Part shown: one piece after another, positions 1 through 8,732 of the stretch
How the letters are laid out: every line of letters starts with the position of its first letter
Position numbering within the stretch: the stretch's first letter is position 1
NCBI GenBank assembly: GCA_031272075.1
Contig: JAISUK010000011.1
Span: forward strand, 1-64,000
DNA: 64,000 bases
From: Dysgonamonadaceae bacterium
GTDB lineage: Bacteria; Bacteroidota; Bacteroidia; Bacteroidales; Azobacteroidaceae
Direction of reading: 5' to 3'
The notes under the pieces: model-generated
The model's database searches: none
What the model saw: only the letters and a program-made list of their open reading frames with translations
What the model was told of the DNA's origin: nothing
Position numbers and translations under genes: made by a program

Positions 1-246
1 AGCTATCATTTTGTAAGACGACCGAGACACGAAGGAGCATTTACTCAGCGCATCGTGTCAGGGGCGGCCATTTCGATTTCGCTTAATGTGGCCAGGTCGC
101 TGAAATCATCAAGCGTAAAAAGGCAAGTTTTCTCGTTAATAAATCCATTGTTGATTGTAAAAGCGACGGGTATTCAAAAAGTTTATTACCTTTGTGCCGA
201 TTTATTGAAACAGTCATCCATTTTTAACTCAAAAATTATTGGCTTT
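1..246. other. Left-edge intergenic region
   Basis: No complete gene is visible. A TACCTTTG -7 box (187-194) belongs to the downstream plus-strand gene. On the minus strand an open frame of 42 codons (173 down to 45), without its own start, reads like a protein C-terminus rich in Asp, Leu and Ser and ends in Met-Arg-stop. It may be the relic of a neighbouring gene. No tRNA or terminator is recognisable. Confidence 0.3.
187..194 (+). promoter_or_regulatory. Bacteroidota -7 promoter element (TACCTTTG)
   Basis: Matches the TAnnTTTG consensus of the Bacteroidota primary sigma factor. It lies 52 nt before the ATG at 247. No clear -33 TTTG is visible at the expected distance, so only the -7 half is supported. 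Its position argues for the start at 247 rather than the open frame that extends back to 55. Confidence 0.45.
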
Positions 247-1323
247 ATGAAACAGTTGGTTTTTATACTCATTTGTCTGGTTTTCACTGCAAACACGATG
301 CTTGCCCAAGGAAAACCATCCGTCAAGTTTGAAGTCTCAAATCATAATTTCGGTGATATAGAAGAAGACGCAGGAGATGCGAATATTATTTTCAATCTTG
401 TGAATAACGGAGACGCCCCGTTGGTGATTTCGCGTGTAACGGTTTCTTGCGGATGCACAAAGCCGGAATGGACCAAAGAACCGATCGCGGCGGGAGGCAA
501 AGGCACCGTCAGTGTGACGTATGGCGCAAAAGGCCGTCCGGGTCCGTTTGAAAAGCAGATTTCCGTCTATACCAACGATCCCGCGGCCAATCCGCATATA
601 TTAATGATCAAAGGCAATGTGATTCCCCACAAATTGTCGCCCGTAGAAGCTTATCCCGTCGGGATAGGCGACTTGCGGTTGAAGCAGTCGGTATTTCGCC
701 TCGGCATGATCACCAATACCGAAAAAAAGACCGAAGCGGTAGAAATATTCAATACCGGCACAAATCCGATTACGCTGAAGTATACCAATCTGCCCGGCTA
801 TGTGTCGATTTCTACCGACCCGCCCGCCATTCCGGCAAATTCTCCCGGCATCATGACGATCGTATACGATGCGACGCAAGTCAAAGCTTACGGAAGAAAC
901 GGCGGAAATATCGGGATTGTTGTGAACAATATTTCCAAGAATACGACAGAAAATCAGATCAAAGTAGAAGCGACGGTGGTGGATAATTTCTCCGGCGTTG
1001 ACCTGACAAAAGTCCCGAAAATCGCCACACTCCCCGGTTATGTCAACTTCGGTGAAATCGGAAAAATAGGCAACAAAACGACACAAATCGTGAAAGTCTC
1101 CAATTCCGGAACGGTCGACCTGATCATCAGGAGCCTGAAGACGACCACCTCGGAAGTCAGCGTTTCCGCCCCCAAAATGACCGTCAAACCCGGTGAAATC
1201 GTAGAATTGAAATTGACGCTCCGAACGAAAAAGATTACGCGAAATGTCAACGACATCCTCGAAATTATCACCAACGATCCGAACAATCCATTGACGGAAA
1301 TCCATTATTATATCCAGCAATAA
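247..1323 (+). CDS. Exported DUF1573 domain protein
   Basis: A 358-residue exported protein. The start at 247 gives a good signal peptide (Lys then a hydrophobic stretch, ending near the Ala-Gln at about residue 23); the frame is open to 55, but the promoter box at 187-194 makes upstream starts unlikely. Residues about 30-120 form a DUF1573 (immunoglobulin-like) domain with the typical 'HNFGDI' opening and an 'SCGCT' motif. A second similar beta-sandwich unit begins near residue 270 with 'VNFGEIGK'. DUF1573 proteins are common surface or periplasmic proteins in Bacteroidota; their function is unknown. It is followed after 23 nt by meaB, so the two may be co-transcribed. Confidence 0.85.
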   Translation: MKQLVFILICLVFTANTMLAQGKPSVKFEVSNHNFGDIEEDAGDANIIFNLVNNGDAPLVISRVTVSCGCTKPEWTKEPIAAGGKGTVSVTYGAKGRPGPFEKQISVYTNDPAANPHILMIKGNVIPHKLSPVEAYPVGIGDLRLKQSVFRLGMITNTEKKTEAVEIFNTGTNPITLKYTNLPGYVSISTDPPAIPANSPGIMTIVYDATQVKAYGRNGGNIGIVVNNISKNTTENQIKVEATVVDNFSGVDLTKVPKIATLPGYVNFGEIGKIGNKTTQIVKVSNSGTVDLIIRSLKTTTSEVSVSAPKMTVKPGEIVELKLTLRTKKITRNVNDILEIITNDPNNPLTEIHYYIQQ

Positions 1324-1346
1324 TCTATTGAGTACAGAAAATATTC

Positions 1347-2435
1347 ATGTATCACCCTGAAAATGATCCTCAATTCGCGGGACTTGCGGTTAACCGGGGC
1401 GTCGAGAAGCTCCCGGCGGTGAATCCGTATTTCAAAAAAACGAAAACTCGCCGCGTATATACTCCGGCGGAGTATGTGGAAGGGATTTTGCAGGGAAATG
1501 TCACCATCTTGAGCCAGGCGGTGACGTTGCTGGAAAGCAATAAAAGCGAACACCAGCAACTGGCGCAGCAGATCATAGAAAAATGCCTCCCTCATGCCGG
1601 CAATTCCATCCGGATTGGCATCACCGGGGTTCCAGGCGCCGGTAAAAGCACCTCGATCGATGCTTTCGGCATGTATCTGATTAAGACGCATCAAAAGAAA
1701 CTTGCCGTGTTGGCGATCGACCCCAGCAGCGAACGTTCCAAAGGAAGCATCCTGGGCGACAAAACCCGGATGGAAGAACTCTCGCGTGAGCCGCACGCTT
1801 TCATCCGCCCATCGCCTTCGGTAGGTTCGCTGGGAGGTGTTGCTCGAAAAACACGTGAGACGATCATCCTTTGCGAAGCGGCAGGATTCGACACGGTTTT
1901 TGTAGAAACGGTGGGCGTCGGGCAATCGGAAACAGCGGTTCATTCGATGGTGGATTTTTTCCTGTTGATCCAATTGGCGGGCGCCGGCGATGAGCTGCAA
2001 GGCATCAAACGCGGAATTATGGAAATGGCCGACGGCATCGTCGTAAACAAAGCGGATGGAAATAACATCGACAAGGCCAAACTGGCGGCTGCACAGTATC
2101 GCAATGCACTGCATCTTTTTCCACCTTCCGACTCCGGTTGGACGCCGAAAGTGTTGACTTATTCCGGCTATCACAAAACAGGTATTCGGGAAGTATGGGA
2201 AATGATCTTCGACTATATCGCTTTCACCAGGCAAAACGGGTACTTTCAACACAAACGCAACAGCCAGTCCAAATTCTGGATGTACGAGAGTATCAACGAA
2301 CAATTGAAATCGCGTTTCTATAATAATCCGGTGATAGTGAAAGAACTGTTGGAAAAAGAGAGGCAAGTCCTTCATTCGGAGATCAGTTCCTTTGTCGCGG
2401 CCAAACTCATGCTTGACCGTTACTTCAATTTATAG
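1347..2435 (+). CDS. meaB: Methylmalonyl-CoA mutase-associated GTPase MeaB
   Basis: A G3E-family GTPase of 362 residues, the usual length for MeaB/ArgK. It chaperones adenosylcobalamin loading and protects methylmalonyl-CoA mutase in the cytoplasm. Seen in the sequence: Walker A GVPGAGKST at residues 94-102, 'ETVGVGQSE' at 187-195 (switch/Walker B region) and the guanine-specificity motif NKAD at 234-237. The 'DPSSERSKGSILGDKTRM' stretch is characteristic of the family. The mutase subunits (mutA/mutB) are not in this window, so the pathway is inferred from MeaB alone. Gap of 23 nt to the upstream gene. Confidence 0.95.
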   Translation: MYHPENDPQFAGLAVNRGVEKLPAVNPYFKKTKTRRVYTPAEYVEGILQGNVTILSQAVTLLESNKSEHQQLAQQIIEKCLPHAGNSIRIGITGVPGAGKSTSIDAFGMYLIKTHQKKLAVLAIDPSSERSKGSILGDKTRMEELSREPHAFIRPSPSVGSLGGVARKTRETIILCEAAGFDTVFVETVGVGQSETAVHSMVDFFLLIQLAGAGDELQGIKRGIMEMADGIVVNKADGNNIDKAKLAAAQYRNALHLFPPSDSGWTPKVLTYSGYHKTGIREVWEMIFDYIAFTRQNGYFQHKRNSQSKFWMYESINEQLKSRFYNNPVIVKELLEKERQVLHSEISSFVAAKLMLDRYFNL

Positions 2436-2486
2436 TGCGAAAGTGCAATTTTTATTTCAGATCATACATGTTATGATAAAAAAACG

Positions 2487-2494
2487 TATATTTG
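2487..2494 (+). promoter_or_regulatory. -7 promoter element (TATATTTG)
   Basis: A TAnnTTTG match 31 nt before the ATG at 2526 in an AT-rich gap after meaB. It makes the ATG at 2526, rather than the in-frame upstream codon at 2499 which lies within the expected transcription start area, the more likely start. No convincing -33 element. Confidence 0.5.
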
Positions 2495-2525
2495 TTTCTT
2501 GAAAATAAAAAATAAAGATAAACTT

Positions 2526-3563
2526 ATGAAGATACATCTTACTCTGATAGCGATTGTGCTGATCAACGTGTTTTCGTTGCAATCACAAATCAAGTTAACG
2601 CCGGAAAGCCATGGCTTTCTGCCCGGGAATGAACATCAAGCCAAAAAAGTGGTCTACAAAGACCCCGGCGCCTCCGGAATCAATCGGACATGGGATTTCC
2701 AGGAACTGACCGACATTTCGGAAGTGAACGTGTCGCCTGTCGTGGCCATCGAAGAAGCGGATTGCAATGTCGGCATCTCCCGCAACGACGGACTTTTTTT
2801 CTTCTATCAAGTCGCTGACGACCGGATCGAATACCGGGGATATCGCAGAGGCGCGTATACGTATTATTTTTCAAAGCCGATCGTCAAAATAATGTATCCA
2901 GAAGGCTACGGCACCTCGTTTGAAGGGACATTTGAAGGGGATGTGCTTTTGGAAGGAGAATCGCGCGGCGCCATTCACGGGACGTATGCTACCGATGTGG
3001 ATGCCAAAGGCACCATTTTGCTTCCGGGCGCTGTCGCTTTGCCCGTCATCCGGTCGAAGACAGTAGAAAAAATCGAGCAATGGGGTTCCGACAAGCGCGT
3101 TTCCGAAATCGTTAAATACCTTTGGTATGCGCAGGATGTCCGCTATCCGGTGTTCCTTTCTGTGGAAGTGGCCTACTATCACCCACAAACCGGCGAACGC
3201 ATCGTCACCGAAAGGACTTCGTTCCTGAATATGAATCTGGATCCCGAAAAACAGGATTCTCCCGACTCTCGCGTCATTGCGGCCGTAGACGATGTCAAAC
3301 CCGCAGTCGATTTCAGCGTGGCGCCCAATCCTTTTACCGACCGCCTGTCGATTCATTATACTTTGCCGCAACCTTCGGTCGTCAGCATCGAATTGTTCAA
3401 TATGCAGGGAGCCAAACTGGAGACCATCCTGTCGGAACGGACACAACAGGGTGAGCAGACGGTATCATACGATGCCGGACGGCTTGCCGGAGCGAAAGGA
3501 TCTTTTATCCTGAAACTTACGATCGACGGAACGGTCTATGACCGGAAACTCGTCAAACAATAA
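2526..3563 (+). CDS. Secreted protein with type IX secretion (T9SS) C-terminal sorting domain
   Basis: 345 residues. The start at 2526 gives a signal peptide ('MKIHLTLIAIVLINVFSLQS'). The body (residues about 25-245) is a beta-rich domain that I do not recognise. The last 85 residues have the layout of a T9SS type A sorting domain: 'VAPNPFTDRLSIHY', then 'SIELFNMQGAKL', ending in '...YDRKLVKQ'. Such proteins are moved by the general secretory system and then by the T9SS to the surface, where the tail is removed. No T9SS machinery genes lie in the window. The tail call is firm; the activity is unknown. Confidence 0.8.
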   Translation: MKIHLTLIAIVLINVFSLQSQIKLTPESHGFLPGNEHQAKKVVYKDPGASGINRTWDFQELTDISEVNVSPVVAIEEADCNVGISRNDGLFFFYQVADDRIEYRGYRRGAYTYYFSKPIVKIMYPEGYGTSFEGTFEGDVLLEGESRGAIHGTYATDVDAKGTILLPGAVALPVIRSKTVEKIEQWGSDKRVSEIVKYLWYAQDVRYPVFLSVEVAYYHPQTGERIVTERTSFLNMNLDPEKQDSPDSRVIAAVDDVKPAVDFSVAPNPFTDRLSIHYTLPQPSVVSIELFNMQGAKLETILSERTQQGEQTVSYDAGRLAGAKGSFILKLTIDGTVYDRKLVKQ

Positions 3564-3580
3564 AAACGACGCAACAAAGG

Positions 3581-4324
3581 ATGAAAGCAGCATTGATCGG
3601 ATATGGAAAAATGGGGAAGATCATCGGACAGATTGCGCAAGCACGCGGTCATGAAATCGTGTCGATCATCGATATCAACAATTTGGATGATTTTGATTCT
3701 CCCGCATTTTTAGCTGCCGATGTAGCGATAGAATTTACGCGACCGGACACTGCCTTCTCCAACTACCGCAAATGTTTCGATCGCAACATTCCGGTTGTCG
3801 CAGGTACCACAGGGTGGCTGGAACGACTGCCAGAAGTAAAGGAAATTTGCAAAAACGAGCAAAAAACGTTTTTCTATGCATCCAACTACAGCATCGGGGT
3901 CAATGTGTTTTTTGCCGTCAATAAATACCTGGCACGCATCATGAATCAATTCCCTTCGTACGATGTTCGTATGGAAGAAATTCACCATATCCATAAACTC
4001 GATTCGCCGAGCGGTACGGGAATCACGCTGGCGAATGCCGTCATCGAGGCGATTGACCGGAAAACCCACTGGACAGATTGCCCCGTATCGGCAAGCGTTC
4101 AACCCGAATCGGCAACACCGGATACGGCGCTGCTGATCGCTTCGCGACGCGAAGGCGAGGTCCCGGGAATCCATGAAGTGATTTACGAATCGGATGCGGA
4201 CAGGATTTGCATCAAACACGATGCAAAAAATCGCAACGGCTTTGCTCTGGGGGCAGTAATGGCGGCGGAATTTCTACACGGGAAAACAGGATTCTTTACG
4301 ATGGATGATATTTTTAATTTTTAA
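3581..4324 (+). CDS. dapB: 4-hydroxy-tetrahydrodipicolinate reductase DapB
   Basis: Cytoplasmic NAD(P)H-dependent reductase of lysine and meso-diaminopimelate synthesis, making tetrahydrodipicolinate. 247 residues, normal for the family. The Rossmann motif GYGKMGK is at residues 7-13, 'AGTTGW' follows in the middle, and the catalytic and substrate-binding signature HHIHKLDSPSGTG is at 135-147, with the catalytic His pair and Lys139. It starts 17 nt after the T9SS-tail gene and ends 4 nt before lepB, so it sits in a compact operon linked to cell-envelope functions. Confidence 0.97.
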   Translation: MKAALIGYGKMGKIIGQIAQARGHEIVSIIDINNLDDFDSPAFLAADVAIEFTRPDTAFSNYRKCFDRNIPVVAGTTGWLERLPEVKEICKNEQKTFFYASNYSIGVNVFFAVNKYLARIMNQFPSYDVRMEEIHHIHKLDSPSGTGITLANAVIEAIDRKTHWTDCPVSASVQPESATPDTALLIASRREGEVPGIHEVIYESDADRICIKHDAKNRNGFALGAVMAAEFLHGKTGFFTMDDIFNF

Positions 4325-4328
4325 TGAT

Positions 4329-5732
4329 ATGAAACGAGCTACAAAAGCACAATGGATTAAATTTGGGATCGTTACTCTTTTATATGTTCTCTTTACCGTC
4401 TGGACGAAGAATTACTGGCTTCTGTTGGGAATCCCCGTCCTTTTCGATATTTATATTTCCAAAATTCTTCCTTGGGGCGCCTGGAAAAAGACTGAAAACA
4501 AACACGTGCGCAAACTGGCGGAATGGGTAGACGCGATTTTTTTCGCTTTGATAGCGGTATACCTCATCAATCTCTTTATTTTTCAAAATTATAAGATTCC
4601 CACTTCATCGTTGGAAAAGACGCTGCTGGTAGGAGACTACCTTTTTGTGAGTAAATTGAGTTACGGACCGCGCGTACCGAACACTCCCCTCTCCTTCCCA
4701 TTGTCGCAACATACCTTGCCGATCCTGAACTGTAAATCTTATATCGAGTGGCCGCAATGGCCCTATCACCGGTTGAAAGGATTCGGACACGTGAAGCGCT
4801 ACGATATCGTCGTATTTAATTTCCCCACCGGCGATACTGTCGCTTTGAGACAGCAAAACCCTGATTATTACCAATTGTGCGACCTCTATGGTCGTGATCG
4901 GGTCAATTCAGATAAAGCCACTTTTGGCGAGATTGTATACCGTCCGGTCGACCGCCGCGAAAATTACGTGAAACGCTGTGTCGGAATGCCCGGCGATTCG
5001 CTGCAAATTATTGATAACAAAGTGTATATCGACGGGAAACCATTGCCGGATCCTAAAAATATGCAATTGAACTATTTCGTGGAAACTACCGGCAAACTCT
5101 TTTCGGACAAACAATTCCGCACCTTGAATGTCAGCAAAGAAGATCAAATGCTGGTCAACGGCATGGCCAATTCGGAGTTGGCCTTCGAACTGCTCGGCAT
5201 TCATCCCGACTCCACCGGGGCCTACAATCCGGTCTATAAAATTCCGCTGACACAAGAGGCGTTGAATAAGATTCGCAATTCGGGCTGGGCGAAAACGACG
5301 GTTGTTGAACCGGACGCTTTTGGCGGCGATTATTTTTATCCCGGCAAGCGTTATCAGACAGGTTGGTCACGTGATAATTTCGGGCCGCTCTGGATCCCCA
5401 AGAAAGGCGCTACCGTCGAACTGGATGAAAAGAACCTTGCGCTCTATTCGCGGTGTATTGTCAATTACGAAGGCAATCGTATGCACATCAAAGACGGCGC
5501 TGTTTTTATCAACGATGCGCCTGCTTCGACCTATACGTTCAAATACGATTATTATTTTATGATGGGAGACAACCGGCACAACTCGCTCGATTCGCGTTCG
5601 TGGGGATTTGTTCCGGAAGACCATGTCGTGGGCAGCCCGATTCTTGTCTGGCTTTCCACCGATAAAGACCGTGGCTTTTTCGATGGCGGCATCCGTTGGA
5701 AACGCTTGTTCCGGCTGGTGAAAAATGAATGA
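4329..5732 (+). CDS. lepB: Signal peptidase I (long Bacteroidota form)
   Basis: Membrane-bound serine endopeptidase that removes signal peptides from exported proteins. At 467 residues it is far longer than the Escherichia coli enzyme; the long form is typical of Bacteroidota. Two membrane segments precede the catalytic domain (about 13-50 and 66-86). The catalytic Ser is Ser94 in 'KIPTSSLEKTL', the general-base Lys is Lys215 in 'NYVKRCVGMPGD', and the C-terminal 'MGDNRHNSLDSRSWG' box is present. The start at 4329 (MKRATK) was preferred to an in-frame codon at 4305 that would overlap dapB. Its last 8 nt overlap the next gene. Confidence 0.95.
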   Translation: MKRATKAQWIKFGIVTLLYVLFTVWTKNYWLLLGIPVLFDIYISKILPWGAWKKTENKHVRKLAEWVDAIFFALIAVYLINLFIFQNYKIPTSSLEKTLLVGDYLFVSKLSYGPRVPNTPLSFPLSQHTLPILNCKSYIEWPQWPYHRLKGFGHVKRYDIVVFNFPTGDTVALRQQNPDYYQLCDLYGRDRVNSDKATFGEIVYRPVDRRENYVKRCVGMPGDSLQIIDNKVYIDGKPLPDPKNMQLNYFVETTGKLFSDKQFRTLNVSKEDQMLVNGMANSELAFELLGIHPDSTGAYNPVYKIPLTQEALNKIRNSGWAKTTVVEPDAFGGDYFYPGKRYQTGWSRDNFGPLWIPKKGATVELDEKNLALYSRCIVNYEGNRMHIKDGAVFINDAPASTYTFKYDYYFMMGDNRHNSLDSRSWGFVPEDHVVGSPILVWLSTDKDRGFFDGGIRWKRLFRLVKNE

Positions 5733-6339
5733 TTCTACTGTTTATCTTTCTACCGCTTACCTTGCTCCCGTTGCTTATTATCAAGCGCTTGCCCGAGCAA
5801 TGGACGCCATGATCGAATCGCACTGCAATTACCTCAAGCAGACTTACCGCAACCGTTGCGTGATCGCTTCGGCCAACGGTCCCTTGACATTGAGCATCCC
5901 TATCCGGCATCCGCAGTCGTCGCAATGCCCCACTAAGGATGTCCGCATCTCCGAACACGGGAATTGGCGCAAGTTGCATTGGAACGCGATTGTCTCGGCC
6001 TACCAATCGTCTCCGTTTTTCGAATATTATGAGGCAGATTTCGCCCCCTTTTATGCAAAGCGATTTGATTTTTTATTCGATTACAATGAATCCTTGCGCG
6101 AACTGTTGTGCCAACTGCTGGATATTCATTCCTCGATTCGCTACACAGCATCATACAAAATCGATTTTTCATCACACGAACTGGATCTACGCGCAGAAAT
6201 TCATCCAAAGAAACCGGATGCTTTCTTTCATTTCAAGCCGTATTACCAGGTTTTTGAACGCAAATTCGGATTCATCCCTAACCTCAGCATCATCGATCTG
6301 TTGTTTAATATGGGGCCTGAGGCGGTTTTGTTTTTGTAA
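5725..6339 (+). CDS. WbqC family protein
   Basis: 204 residues, matching the WbqC-like family (named from O-antigen clusters; biochemical role unsettled). Typical features are the N-terminal 'LSTAYLAPVAYYQAL' and the central 'WRKLHWNAIVSAYQSSPFFEYY' type block, here read as 'NWRKLHWNAIVSAYQSSPFF'. It overlaps lepB by 8 nt and is almost certainly translated from the same messenger. In Bacteroidota WbqC genes are often found directly after lepB. Family call is firm; function is inferred only from the family name. Confidence 0.88.
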   Translation: MNDSTVYLSTAYLAPVAYYQALARAMDAMIESHCNYLKQTYRNRCVIASANGPLTLSIPIRHPQSSQCPTKDVRISEHGNWRKLHWNAIVSAYQSSPFFEYYEADFAPFYAKRFDFLFDYNESLRELLCQLLDIHSSIRYTASYKIDFSSHELDLRAEIHPKKPDAFFHFKPYYQVFERKFGFIPNLSIIDLLFNMGPEAVLFL

Positions 6340-6489
6340 ATAATGAAGAGGGAGAAACCAGCTCACATTCTGAGATTTGACATCCGGTTGCCCTTATTCC
6401 CTTATTATTGCCGCCAATTCCGGACAATATCAGGGATGAGGGATGAGGGGGAGAGAATCATAACTAATGGTGAAAAACACCTACGGATA

Positions 6490-6520
6490 TTGGTAAAAGT
6501 CGAAAAAATATTTACCTTTA
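6490..6520 (+). promoter_or_regulatory. Promoter: TTG (6490-6492), 20 nt, TACCTTTA (6513-6520)
   Basis: A near-consensus Bacteroidota promoter (last base of the -7 box is A instead of G) ahead of the methyltransferase ATG at 6571, giving a leader of about 45 nt. The 6340-6489 stretch upstream contains no convincing gene; a 62-codon frame at 6343-6531 runs through this promoter. Confidence 0.5.
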
Positions 6521-6570
6521 GCGGCCATTAGTAAGATTCTAATACGTAAAACGCTCAAATACAGTGCCGG

Positions 6571-7551
6571 ATGGTAAGATTGCTGACAAAAGACGATTTT
6601 TCTGATATCTACTTCAAATTCAAGCAAAAAGGAGTTAATTTTCTGCTGGGGAAACTTCACTTTAGCGGAAGAAGCCGCACCCGCAACACGTTTAGCTACG
6701 ATGGCGTTACTGTCGCGGAATGGTATGTCGTCCCGGCCGTGAAACAACGCTGGAATCGGCTGATCACGGGCGACAGCGATATCATTTATGAAGACTTTCT
6801 GTTGCAGCAAATCTTTATCGACCGAACAGGGATGAGCCTGCTCTCGCTGGGTTCCGGCGGGTGTAATCACGAACTGAAACTCGCTTCCGGTAGTGTTTTT
6901 AGTGAAATCACCTGCGTCGATATCGCTCAGGGACAACTGGATGTTGCGGCGGAAAAAGCCAAATCGCAAGATGGCTCGAAAATGCGGTTTGTTTGTGCGG
7001 ACGCCCGCACGTTCCTGAAACAACAGAAAGCAAAATTCGATGTCGTGCTGTTCAACGCATCACTCCACCATTTCGATCATGTCGATGATTTGATTAAAAA
7101 TCAGATATATCCTATTTTATTTCCGGGCGGTTATCTGATAATCAACGAATATGTAGGGCCTAACCGATTGCAGTTTCCGGCTGTACAACTCGCTGCCATC
7201 AATGACGCACTGCAATTGGCGCCCAAACAATTCAGGACGATTTACGGCACCAGCGTAGTGAAAAATCGATTTTGCGGTTTTGGTTTACTCCGAATGTTGC
7301 TGGCCGACCCGTCGGAATGTGTCGATTCGGCAGCGATCTTGCCTGCCATCCATGCGACCTTCCAGACGGTCGTCGAACGGCCTTTCGGAGGCAATATCCT
7401 GATGGGTGCGCTGAAAAATATCGCCCATCATTTCGTGAGCGATGATTCCGAAACACAAAGCGTTTTGAAAGCCATGTCCGACGCAGAGGATCAATATATC
7501 GCTGAAAATCCGAGCGATTTTATGTTTGGCGTCTACCAAAAGGCGAGATGA
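6571..7551 (+). CDS. Class I SAM-dependent methyltransferase
   Basis: 326 residues. The SAM-binding motif I is 'LLSLGSGGCNHELKLA' (about residues 91-106), followed by an acidic motif 'ITCVDIAQGQL' and motif II/III 'FDVVLFNASLHHFDHVDDL' with 'LFPGGYLIINEYVG', all typical of the Methyltransf_11/25 fold. The N-terminal 80 residues and the C-terminal third are not family-typical and probably bind the substrate, which cannot be predicted. It stands just upstream of the aminotransferase-cytidylyltransferase cassette, but a separate promoter (7597-7627) lies between them, so a joint role is only suggested by position. Confidence 0.85.
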   Translation: MVRLLTKDDFSDIYFKFKQKGVNFLLGKLHFSGRSRTRNTFSYDGVTVAEWYVVPAVKQRWNRLITGDSDIIYEDFLLQQIFIDRTGMSLLSLGSGGCNHELKLASGSVFSEITCVDIAQGQLDVAAEKAKSQDGSKMRFVCADARTFLKQQKAKFDVVLFNASLHHFDHVDDLIKNQIYPILFPGGYLIINEYVGPNRLQFPAVQLAAINDALQLAPKQFRTIYGTSVVKNRFCGFGLLRMLLADPSECVDSAAILPAIHATFQTVVERPFGGNILMGALKNIAHHFVSDDSETQSVLKAMSDAEDQYIAENPSDFMFGVYQKAR

Positions 7552-7596
7552 AGGAGGCGGAAAATCCATAAAAATCTTTTATAACCACCTTTACCA

Positions 7597-7627
7597 TTGT
7601 AGAAATAGCTATATTTTTATACCTTTG
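7597..7627 (+). promoter_or_regulatory. Promoter: TTG (7597-7599), 20 nt, TACCTTTG (7620-7627)
   Basis: Good match to the Bacteroidota -33/-7 promoter with correct spacing. Transcription would begin near 7634, inside the palindrome at 7631-7646, and serve the three-gene cassette that starts at 7667. Confidence 0.65.
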
Positions 7628-7630
7628 TCC

Positions 7631-7646
7631 CCGATTTTTAAATCGG
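7631..7646 (+). promoter_or_regulatory. Perfect palindrome at the predicted transcription start
   Basis: CCGATTT-TT-AAATCGG: 7-bp arms with a 2-nt centre, positioned 3 nt after the -7 box. It could be an operator over the start site or a hairpin at the very 5' end of the messenger. It is followed by no T-run, so it is not a terminator. Confidence 0.5.
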
Positions 7647-7666
7647 TTCACTAAAATTATGTATTT

Positions 7667-8731
7667 ATGAATCCATCGGACAATCCGGATCTGATCTTTT
7701 TGGACAGAAACGAATACAGTTACGAAATCGCGCCGTTGATAGAACAGACGATTCGGTCGTTTTCTCCGAAAGAATTTACAACTTATACGCGTTGTTTTCA
7801 GCAAGGCATTAAAAGTGAATTATCCCGATACCTCGGGGCGCTCTACAATGTTCCGGAAACCGACGTGATTCTCGGCTACGGCGGTGAAGACATCCTCAAA
7901 TCCGTCATTCACTGTTTTCTGAGCCTAGGACATCAACAACGCAAGATTCTCATACCGGCCTATTCGTGGTGGTACTACAAGTCGATTGCAGAGGAAGTCG
8001 ACGGACAGACATTGATGTATCCTCTTTATGAAGACGGTTACGATTTCAAATATGATATCCCTGAGATGAAACGCCTGCTGAGGGAAGAAAAACCGGACAT
8101 GCTCCTGCTGGCCTCCCCAAACAATCCTACGGGAAATTCGCTGCAACCAGCCGAAATAAAGTACATCTTGTCGGCCGTAGATGAACATACCATCGTGATT
8201 ATCGACGAGGCATACACCCTGTTCAATCAAAGTGATATTTCTTACATCGCGCCGCTGATTGCCCGATATCCGAATACAATCATCATCCGCACTTTCTCGA
8301 AATTTTACGGACTTCCGGGCCTGAGGCTGGGGTTTGCGTTCATGGGAAAGTCGCTGCAGCCGTTCTTAAAATTCAGCACAAAATATCTCGGTTACAACAA
8401 ATTATCTGAAAAAATCGGCATTGCAGCATTGCAGTCAACGGAGTTCTACCTGGAGAAGGCCGCACTGATGAGACAGGACAAAGCGCTGTATCAACAAGAA
8501 TTGAATCCGCTGGATGGATTTAAGGTTTACAATTCGGACGCCAATTTTGTGTTGATCAAGTACCCCATCGCATTGAAAGAAAAACTGCAAAAAGCGTTTG
8601 CAGACAAGCGCATCGTCGTCAAGTTCATGAATGAAGACGGCTTGCGCACGCATCTTCGCATCACGCTCGGAACACCCGACATCAACAAGCAGGTGATAGA
8701 GGTTCTCAAATCCACCCATCTTAATTCTTGA
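7667..8731 (+). CDS. HisC-like PLP-dependent aminotransferase or decarboxylase
   Basis: 354 residues of fold-type I PLP enzyme closest to histidinol-phosphate aminotransferase. 'ASPNNPTG' is at residues 149-156, 'DEAY' at 180-183 (Asp180 binds the PLP pyridine N), and the Schiff-base lysine is Lys212 in 'TFSKFYGLPGLRLGF'. No other his genes are nearby. Instead it is followed after 1 nt by a cytidylyltransferase and then by a CDP-glycerol-type transferase. Within this subfamily CobD-like members decarboxylate phospho-threonine or phospho-serine, so the enzyme may make a phospho-amino-alcohol rather than act in histidine synthesis. That assignment is inference from context. Confidence 0.85.
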   Translation: MNPSDNPDLIFLDRNEYSYEIAPLIEQTIRSFSPKEFTTYTRCFQQGIKSELSRYLGALYNVPETDVILGYGGEDILKSVIHCFLSLGHQQRKILIPAYSWWYYKSIAEEVDGQTLMYPLYEDGYDFKYDIPEMKRLLREEKPDMLLLASPNNPTGNSLQPAEIKYILSAVDEHTIVIIDEAYTLFNQSDISYIAPLIARYPNTIIIRTFSKFYGLPGLRLGFAFMGKSLQPFLKFSTKYLGYNKLSEKIGIAALQSTEFYLEKAALMRQDKALYQQELNPLDGFKVYNSDANFVLIKYPIALKEKLQKAFADKRIVVKFMNEDGLRTHLRITLGTPDINKQVIEVLKSTHLNS

Positions 8732-8732
8732 C

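Noticed and set aside
55-246. N-terminal extension of the DUF1573 gene
   Set aside because: Would run through the promoter box at 187-194 and hide a clear signal peptide that starts at 247.
6343-6531. 62-codon ORF after the WbqC gene
   Set aside because: No family features, overlaps the methyltransferase promoter, and the sequence is repetitive (gggatgagggatgaggg).
7667-8731. Histidine-pathway assignment (hisC) for the PLP enzyme
   Set aside because: No other his gene is near and the gene is locked to a cytidylyltransferase; a specific hisC label is not justified.
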